Assembly: GCA_937915725.1 (NCBI GenBank)
Contig: CALGGV010000186.1
Location: forward strand, 1-8,533
Length of the DNA stretch: 8,533 nucleotides
Source: an uncultured Selenomonadales bacterium
GTDB lineage: Bacteria; Bacillota; Negativicutes; Selenomonadales; Selenomonadaceae
Reading direction: 5' to 3'
Part shown: in pieces, positions 4,336 through 8,533 of the stretch
How positions within the stretch are numbered: position 1 is the stretch's first letter
Layout of the letters: every line of letters begins with the position of its first letter
Made by a program: the position numbers and the translations under genes
The notes under the pieces: model-generated
The model's database searches: none
What the model was told of the DNA's origin: nothing
What the model saw: only the letters and a program-made list of their open reading frames with translations

Positions 4336-4967
4336 AAAATTTTAAAACCATTTCTGACGGCGAAATTTTTACTGCAGAGTACGAAATTAAAAAATCAATT
4401 TTCCTTTCGCACGTCAAACACGTTGAAACAGAAGAATCTGCGCGAGAATTTGTTGCTGAAATTAAGAAAAAATATTTCGACGCAACTCACAACTGTTCGG
4501 CGTGGATTTTGGGCGAAAACGGCGATAAACAAAAATCTAATGACGACGGCGAACCGGGCGGAACTGCCGGCAACCCAATTCTTGACGCAATTAAAAAAAA
4601 TGAACTCACAAATATTGCGGTTGTTGTTACCAGATATTTTGGCGGGATTAAACTCGGCGCGGGCGGTTTAATTCGTGCTTATTCTCATACTGCCGCGCTT
4701 GGAATTTCAAATTCTAAAATCGTTCAAATGACAACATTTAAAAAAATTTCTGTTACGATTGAATATCCCTTTTTAGCGCAGGTTGAAAATTTTTTGCGCA
4801 ATAAAAAAATCCGCGTTGAAAATTCAGAATACGCGGCTGACGTGACAATTAATATTTTACTTGAGCCGGAAAATGTCAAAGATTTTTTGGCAGATTTAAC
4901 AGAATTGACGGCGGCAAATTTTTTGTCTGAAGATTTGGGTGAAATTTTAATTTCCGTTGCTGTTTAA
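4332..4967 (+). CDS. yigZ: YigZ/IMPACT family protein (UPF0029, DUF1949)
   Basis: The 211 aa match the usual length of about 205. The N-terminal IMPACT domain carries the family signatures ATHNCSAWILG (51-61), SNDDGEPGGTAG (69-80) and RYFGGIKLGAGGLIRAY (101-117). A smaller ferredoxin-like DUF1949 domain follows from about 135 to the end. The family is conserved but its bacterial role is unsettled; its eukaryotic relative IMPACT regulates translation through Gcn2. The start is GTG overlapping the previous stop, with an AGAGGAAG ribosome site upstream. Its 3' end overlaps the convergent recX by 21 nt. Confidence 0.95.
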   Translation: MKNFKTISDGEIFTAEYEIKKSIFLSHVKHVETEESAREFVAEIKKKYFDATHNCSAWILGENGDKQKSNDDGEPGGTAGNPILDAIKKNELTNIAVVVTRYFGGIKLGAGGLIRAYSHTAALGISNSKIVQMTTFKKISVTIEYPFLAQVENFLRNKKIRVENSEYAADVTINILLEPENVKDFLADLTELTAANFLSEDLGEILISVAV

Positions 4968-5417
4968 AATTTCTTCAACAATGGCTGAAATAATTTCAGA
5001 TTCAAAACCTTTCGACGCTAAATGTTGCCAAATTTTTTGCTTGAATTTTAAATCTGCGGAATTTTTACCTGCAAATTTTTTTGTGGCAATTTTCAAGGCG
5101 GCGTTGTATTCGTGTTCGTAAGTGTCAGCCGGAATTAATTTTTGTACAAAATCTGAATCGTAGCCGCGCTGAATCAATTTTATACAAATTTGTTTCACGC
5201 TTAATTTTTCTTCGGCGTATAATTTTTCAAAAAGCCTCGCGCAGCTTTCTTCATCGTCCAGATATTTATATTTTTTTAGCTTTTCAATGGCTGTTTCGAC
5301 TTCAGAATTTTCATATTTACGCGCCAATAATTTTTGCCGCAAAACTTTTTCACTCTGTTCTTGCCGCGCTAATAAATCCGTTGCTTTCATCAGCGCGGTT
5401 TTATTTTTTTGTACCAA
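4947..5417 (-). CDS. recX: Regulatory protein RecX
   Basis: RecX binds RecA filaments and modulates recombination and SOS activity in the cytoplasm. The protein has the three-helix repeats of the family: a first repeat around ATDLLARQEQSEKVLRQKL, a second around LDDEESCARLFEKLY with VKQICIKLIQRGYD, and a third ending KIWQHLASKGFESE. Length is about 156 aa, short but normal. I place the start at TTG 5417, which has AAGGAAGGA 8 nt upstream; the frame is open to a TTG at 5438 that lacks an SD. Either way the start overlaps the lgt stop (5401), so recX is translated behind lgt in one operon. Confidence 0.9.
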   Translation of the reverse strand: MVQKNKTALMKATDLLARQEQSEKVLRQKLLARKYENSEVETAIEKLKKYKYLDDEESCARLFEKLYAEEKLSVKQICIKLIQRGYDSDFVQKLIPADTYEHEYNAALKIATKKFAGKNSADLKFKQKIWQHLASKGFESEIISAIVEEILNSNGN

Positions 5418-6189
5418 AATTTTTTTCCTTCCTTCCAAAATAAATGAACGCGCCCGCCGCTATTACAAACGCAATAACGCTCGTCATTTGCGCACTTTTT
5501 AAAATCCCAAATGCTAAATCTAAATAATCCCCGCGTAAATTTTCCAGCAAAAATCTTGCAACCGCGTACAACATCACGTACAAACAAAAACATTGTCCGC
5601 GCTTATAATTCGTTGTACGAAAAATCAGCAACAGCGCAAAAATTACAATGTCAAGTTGACATTCCCAAACTTCAGCAGGAAAAAGCGGCTGTGCGCCGTA
5701 AGTGCGAAAAGCTAAAGTTGTTTCAGGGTAAATAATTCCAAAATTTCCGCCGGTAGGTGCGCCGAATGCATCGCCGTTCATTAAATTTGCACAACGCCCT
5801 AACGCTTGCCCTAAAATTATTGCCGGAGCCAAAATATCCGCCAAATGTATCACGTCAAGATTTTTGGACTTTGCATACAATCCGCCCGCCAAAACTCCTA
5901 AAATAATTCCGCCTTGTACCGCCATTCCACCTTGCCAGACGTTCAAAATTTCTGTCAAGTGATTTTGATAATAATTCCAGTCAAAGAAAAAAACGTCCCA
6001 AAGGCGCGCTCCTAACAAGCCGAAAAAGCCGCCTATCATTCCAATATCAATTACAAAATTTTCGTAGCCGCGATTGTCCACTTTCGCAAAAAAATATCCT
6101 ACACCTACCGCCAAAATTATTGCGCAGGATAAAATCACGCCGTAAGCTCTAATTGGAAAATCGCCAATGAAAAACAAATATTGATGCAA
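5401..6189 (-). CDS. lgt: Prolipoprotein diacylglyceryl transferase
   Basis: Lgt moves diacylglycerol from phosphatidylglycerol to the lipobox cysteine of prelipoproteins, the first step of lipoprotein maturation in the cytoplasmic membrane. The protein is strongly hydrophobic, with about seven helices. Family motifs are FPIRAYG near the start, GGMAVQGG, the signature LGRCANLMNGDAFG with the conserved Arg and Asn, and ARFLLENLRGD near the end. The position equivalent to E. coli His103 is Gln (GGMAVQGG), and the signature has Asp where Glu is usual. I choose TTG 6189 (MHQYLFFIGDFPI), which has AGGGG 8 nt upstream and fits the family N-terminus; an in-frame ATG at 6219 would add 10 residues but has no SD. 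It heads a lgt-recX unit. Confidence 0.93.
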   Translation of the reverse strand: MHQYLFFIGDFPIRAYGVILSCAIILAVGVGYFFAKVDNRGYENFVIDIGMIGGFFGLLGARLWDVFFFDWNYYQNHLTEILNVWQGGMAVQGGIILGVLAGGLYAKSKNLDVIHLADILAPAIILGQALGRCANLMNGDAFGAPTGGNFGIIYPETTLAFRTYGAQPLFPAEVWECQLDIVIFALLLIFRTTNYKRGQCFCLYVMLYAVARFLLENLRGDYLDLAFGILKSAQMTSVIAFVIAAGAFIYFGRKEKNFGTKK

Positions 6190-6257
6190 AATTTCAACCC
6201 CTAGATTTTTTTTAATCATACGTCAGAAATTTTTAAAAAGCAAATTAAAATTAGGGC

Positions 6258-6286
6258 TTGCAATTTTTATTTTTTTATGATAAACT
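6258..6286 (+). promoter_or_regulatory. Promoter of tRNA-Pro
   Basis: TTGCAA (6258-6263), a 17-nt AT-rich spacer and TAAACT (6281-6286) lie 11 nt before the tRNA 5' end. The A/T-rich spacer suits a stable-RNA promoter. Confidence 0.6.
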
Positions 6287-6297
6287 ACGCAAGCATT

Positions 6298-6374
<77 letters not shown>

Positions 6375-6395
6375 ACTTAACTTTGAAAATATTCT

Positions 6396-6426
6396 CGCCG
6401 CTTAGGATTTTTCCGGCGGCGTTTTT
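6396..6426 (+). terminator. Terminator after tRNA-Pro
   Basis: CGCCGC (6396-6401) pairs with GCGGCG (6416-6421), followed by TTTTT (6422-6426). It separates the tRNA from the DUF3084 gene, whose RBS begins about 8 nt later, so read-through may still feed that gene. Confidence 0.75.
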
Positions 6427-6447
6427 CAGTTTTAAAGGAGTTTTTTT

Positions 6448-7758
6448 ATGTACGGTGTAGTTTTGATAGGCGTTATGGTGGTAACGGGCGGGGCAATAGC
6501 TTTTATTGGCGATAAACTCGGTACCAAAATTGGAAAAAAACGCCTTTCAATTTTTGGACTTCGCCCGCGTCATACCTCAATCATTATCACTATCATTACC
6601 GGAATTTTAATAACCGCACTGACAATCGGCGCAATGGCATTTGTTTCAAAAGATGTTCGTACCGCGCTTTTTGGTATGGAAGAATTAAACGCGGCGATAA
6701 ATTCAACCCGCGCCGCCCTTTCTAAATCTACACAAGAATTAATGGAATTACAACTGGAATTTGAACGCGCCGACGCTGAATTGGGAACTGCGCGAGATGA
6801 AATTTCCAATTTAAAAAACGAACAAAAAGAACTTGAAGAAGAATCCCAACGCCTGCGCGAAGGCAATGAACGCCTTGAAATGGAAAAATTGGAATTGACT
6901 TCGCAAAATGAAAATCTTTCAAACGTCAATTCAAATTTGACTGCCGCTAATCAGCAACTTTCAAGTACAAATCAAGAACTTTCAAGCACAAATCAAGAAT
7001 TGACAAATGCAAATTCTGAACTTGAGAGTAACAATAAAAAACTTAGCGAATTTAACGTAACTTTGACGGTTGATAACGAAAAACTTTCAAAGGATAATGC
7101 CGCACTTGAGGAACATACAAAAAATCTTCGTGAAGGTTTAATAGCAATTCGTGAAGGCGATATAGTTTTTCGCGCCGGTGAAGTTTTGGCAAGCACGGTT
7201 ATTGCCGGCAACCGCAGTATTGAAGAAGTTTCTGAAGATATGAATAAACTTGCAGACGCCGCCTCAAGAAATATTGCTGAAAGTTTTGGAGATGATACTG
7301 ATAGTTCAGTTTGGATTTATCAGCCGGAATTTCAGCGCGCAGTTGAAACAATTTCCGGCAGTCGAAAAGATATAGTTGTAAGAATTTCAGCCGCCGGAAA
7401 TTTGGTACGCGGCGAGCCAATTCGTACAAGTCTTTCACTTTACCCAAATGAAAAAATTTACAGCGCGGGCGATTATATTTTTTCGCACGAATACGAAGTT
7501 AAAACTGAAAACGACGCCGAAATTATCGTACGTGAATTTTTGGCTGAAATAAATAAAGCGGCAGTTACAGCGGGAATTTTGCCCGACCCAATTACCGGCA
7601 GTGTTGGAGTTATGGAAGGTTCGCAACTTTATGAATTACTTGGCGAAATTGAAAAAGCAACGGGGAAAATTTCATTGACGGCGCGGGCGCGTGAAGATAT
7701 TTATTCTATTGGACCATTGCGCTTGAATATAAAATTTTTCAAGAAAGGCAAAAAGTAA
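6448..7758 (+). CDS. DUF3084 domain coiled-coil membrane protein
   Basis: This 436-aa protein has two N-terminal membrane helices (about 3-20 and 44-66) flanking a basic loop (KLGTKIGKKRL). A long coiled coil follows (about 77-228), then a globular C-terminal domain with segments such as GDIVFRAGEVLASTVI, typical of DUF3084. The function is unknown. The coiled coil contains exact heptads LSSTNQE, LSSTNQE, LTNANSE (171-191) that continue in looser form to about 227. The ATG has a strong AAAGGAG site 7 nt upstream. Its TAA overlaps the ATG of the yqgF-like gene (TAATG), indicating coupled translation. Family assignment comes from architecture and recalled context and not from a search. Confidence 0.85.
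   Translation: MYGVVLIGVMVVTGGAIAFIGDKLGTKIGKKRLSIFGLRPRHTSIIITIITGILITALTIGAMAFVSKDVRTALFGMEELNAAINSTRAALSKSTQELMELQLEFERADAELGTARDEISNLKNEQKELEEESQRLREGNERLEMEKLELTSQNENLSNVNSNLTAANQQLSSTNQELSSTNQELTNANSELESNNKKLSEFNVTLTVDNEKLSKDNAALEEHTKNLREGLIAIREGDIVFRAGEVLASTVIAGNRSIEEVSEDMNKLADAASRNIAESFGDDTDSSVWIYQPEFQRAVETISGSRKDIVVRISAAGNLVRGEPIRTSLSLYPNEKIYSAGDYIFSHEYEVKTENDAEIIVREFLAEINKAAVTAGILPDPITGSVGVMEGSQLYELLGEIEKATGKISLTARAREDIYSIGPLRLNIKFFKKGKK
6958..7020 (+). repeat. 21-bp coding repeats (coiled-coil heptads)
   Basis: Two consecutive 21-bp units (6958-6978 and 6979-6999) differ by a single base (AGT/AGC) and both encode LSSTNQE; a diverged third unit (7000-7020) encodes LTNANSE. The near identity at DNA level indicates recent expansion of the coiled coil by replication slippage. 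Confidence 0.75.
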
Positions 7759-8138
7759 TGTGCATTGTTGGAATAGATCCCGGGCGGGATAAATGCGGCG
7801 TGGCTGTTTTAAATTCCGGCGGCGAAATTTTGTTTGAAAAGGTTATCGAAACTGCCGAATTTGAAATTATTTTAAAAAATCTTCTCGCGCAGTACAATTT
7901 GACGCTTGCAATTTTGGGAGACGGTACAACTCACAAAAACGCAGAAAAAATTTTGCGCGGCTTAAATTTGCCGGTAAAAATAGTTGACGAAAAACATACA
8001 ACTGAACAAGCGCGGCGGGAATATTGGAAAAAAAATCCTCCGCGCGGCTGGCGAAAATTTTTGCCTACTTCAATGCAAGTACCGCCTGAACCGGTTGATG
8101 GAATTGTTGCTGAAATTTTAGTTAAACGAAATTTATAA
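7758..8138 (+). CDS. YqgF-like RNase H-fold nuclease
   Basis: The 126-aa protein has the RNase H-like fold of the YqgF/RuvX family, which processes the 5' end of pre-16S rRNA. The first strand has the catalytic-type GIDPGRDKCGVA (D7), then ILGDGT (D55), HTTEQARREYW (E83) and a last acidic residue in PVDGIVAEIL (D114). It is somewhat shorter than classical YqgF (about 140 aa) and lacks the usual G-x-P strand, so it may belong to a divergent subfamily and need not be the sole 16S enzyme. The ATG shares its A with the TAA of the upstream gene. It ends 10 nt before an intrinsic terminator. Confidence 0.85.
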   Translation: MCIVGIDPGRDKCGVAVLNSGGEILFEKVIETAEFEIILKNLLAQYNLTLAILGDGTTHKNAEKILRGLNLPVKIVDEKHTTEQARREYWKKNPPRGWRKFLPTSMQVPPEPVDGIVAEILVKRNL

Positions 8139-8148
8139 AAATAAAAAA

Positions 8149-8173
8149 CCGCTCGAACCGGAGCGGCTTTTTT
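8149..8173. terminator. Bidirectional terminator, copy 1
   Basis: CCGCTC (8149-8154), loop GAACCG, GAGCGG (8161-8166). T6 follows on the plus strand and A6 precedes it, so it can stop the yqgF-like transcript and the minus-strand gene from the right. Confidence 0.85.
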
Positions 8174-8176
8174 CTA

Positions 8177-8204
8177 TTGCCTACTGCCTCTTGCCTACTG
8201 CCTA
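8177..8204. repeat. Heptamer repeat, four TGCCT units (copy 1)
   Basis: Four contiguous heptamers, TTGCCTA CTGCCTC and TTGCCTA CTGCCTA, of consensus YTGCCTM. The last unit includes the stop codon of the minus-strand reading frame. Such heptamers resemble short tandem repeats found between genes in several genomes. Confidence 0.7.
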
Positions 8205-8353
8205 AATAATATTTTTTTCGTAAGCGTCATAAAGGGATTTTAATTCTTCAACTTTGCGGTAAATTTCAATTTGCAAGGCGGAGGCTTTATCGTATTCGCC
8301 GGAAAGAAGCGCGTTAATTAATCTTGTGAACAAAGATTTTTGCTTAATAAAAT
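8202..8353 (-). pseudogene. Duplicated 3' fragment of an unidentified gene
   Basis: On the minus strand a frame reads FIKQKSLFTRLINALLSGEY, DKASALQIEIYRKVEELK, SLYDAYEKNII and stops at TAG (8204-8202). The composition is that of a helical coding region. There is no ATG or GTG; upstream the frame runs into the second terminator copy, so this is best read as a 3' fragment created by the tandem duplication. I do not recognise the family. Confidence 0.55.
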
Positions 8354-8375
8354 GAAATTTATAAAAATAAAAAAA

Positions 8376-8400
8376 CCGCTCGAACCGGAGCGGCTTTTTT
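8376..8400. terminator. Bidirectional terminator, copy 2
   Basis: Same hairpin as in copy 1: CCGCTC (8376-8381) with GAGCGG (8388-8393), then T6 on the plus strand and A7 before it. Confidence 0.8.
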
Positions 8401-8403
8401 CTA

Positions 8404-8431
8404 TTGCCTACTGCCTCTTGCCTACTGCCTA
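8404..8431. repeat. Heptamer repeat, four TGCCT units (copy 2)
   Basis: Identical to the heptamer array at 8177-8204, carried along by the duplication. Confidence 0.7.
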
Positions 8432-8533
8432 AATAATATTTTTTTCGTAAGCGTCATAAAGGGATTTTAATTCTTCAACTTTGCGGTAAATTTCAATTTG
8501 CAAGGCGGAGGCTTTATCGTATTCGCCGGAAAG
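8429..8533 (-). CDS. 3' end of an unidentified minus-strand gene (partial)
   Basis: The last 34 codons, LSGEYDKASALQIEIYRK, VEELKSLYDAYEKNII, and stop TAG (8431-8429). The frame is open to the window edge, so this copy is more likely than copy 1 to be attached to the full gene. It is helical and rich in Glu and Lys; the family is not recognised. It is convergent with the yqgF-like gene and shares the bidirectional terminator. Confidence 0.6.
   Translation of the reverse strand, partial: LSGEYDKASALQIEIYRKVEELKSLYDAYEKNII

Larger units (their letters stand above)
8128..8306. repeat. Tandem duplication, copy 1
   Basis: This 179-bp stretch, from GAAATTTATAAAA at the end of the yqgF-like gene to CGCCGGAAAG, recurs at 8354-8533 with one extra A as the only visible difference. 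With the 47 bp in between, the repeat period is 226-227 bp. It holds the terminator, the heptamer repeats and the 3' end of a minus-strand gene. Confidence 0.9.
8354..8533. repeat. Tandem duplication, copy 2 (runs to window edge)
   Basis: Repeats 8128-8306 with one inserted A in the A run before the terminator. Its right limit is outside the window. Confidence 0.9.

Noticed and set aside
5081..5443. 120-codon plus-strand ORF opposite recX
   Set aside because: Shadow frame of recX, low in RBS support; the minus strand shows clear RecX repeats.
8128..8533. CRISPR-like repeats
   Set aside because: Only two long copies with coding content and a 47-bp gap; no short regular repeat-spacer pattern and no cas genes.

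Overview
The window is low-GC bacterial DNA with good sigma-70-type promoters (TTGACA/TATAAT, 17-bp spacers), clear Shine-Dalgarno sites and many TTG/GTG starts. The pairing of a DUF3084 coiled-coil membrane protein with a short YqgF-like nuclease, together with yigZ, recX and lgt, suggests a Bacillota genome, perhaps a Negativicutes (Selenomonas-like) organism. That assignment is inference from gene content and not a database result.

Left part (1-2890), a decaying Leloir (galactose) locus. The window opens in the 3' end of a group II intron with a 34-nt domain V. Its 3' splice junction lies near position 190 and falls inside galK, splitting a codon. The galK 3' exon is damaged by an in-frame stop and an altered GHMP motif. 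galE next to it is intact. galT is wrecked by a frameshift, a large internal deletion and a nonsense codon. Further coding remnants of unknown identity follow and are split by a 159-bp MITE-like element with imperfect terminal inverted repeats and CTAG flanks. A matching element end lies at 1-55 inside the intron. The cell has probably lost galactose catabolism here but kept the epimerase that supplies UDP-galactose.

Middle (2891-3503), the most notable region: two tandem copies, about 306 bp apart, of what looks like a type I toxin-antitoxin module. Each has a minus-strand peptide of 25-26 aa with one hydrophobic helix and the shared start MTKYQI. Each has its own promoter, an SD buried in a GC-rich hairpin and a terminator. 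A plus-strand antisense RNA of about 100 nt runs from a consensus promoter to its own terminator and overlaps only the 3' end of the toxin mRNA. None of these short genes is visible at usual ORF length cutoffs.

Right part (3537-8533), ordinary housekeeping. A minus-strand tRNA-Ser(UGA) diverges from a two-gene unit of an unknown membrane protein and yigZ. That unit converges on recX-lgt, read on the minus strand. Divergent from lgt lie tRNA-Pro(GGG), a terminator, the DUF3084 protein and yqgF. The window ends in a 226-bp tandem duplication that carries a bidirectional terminator, TGCCT heptamer repeats and the 3' end of an unidentified minus-strand gene.
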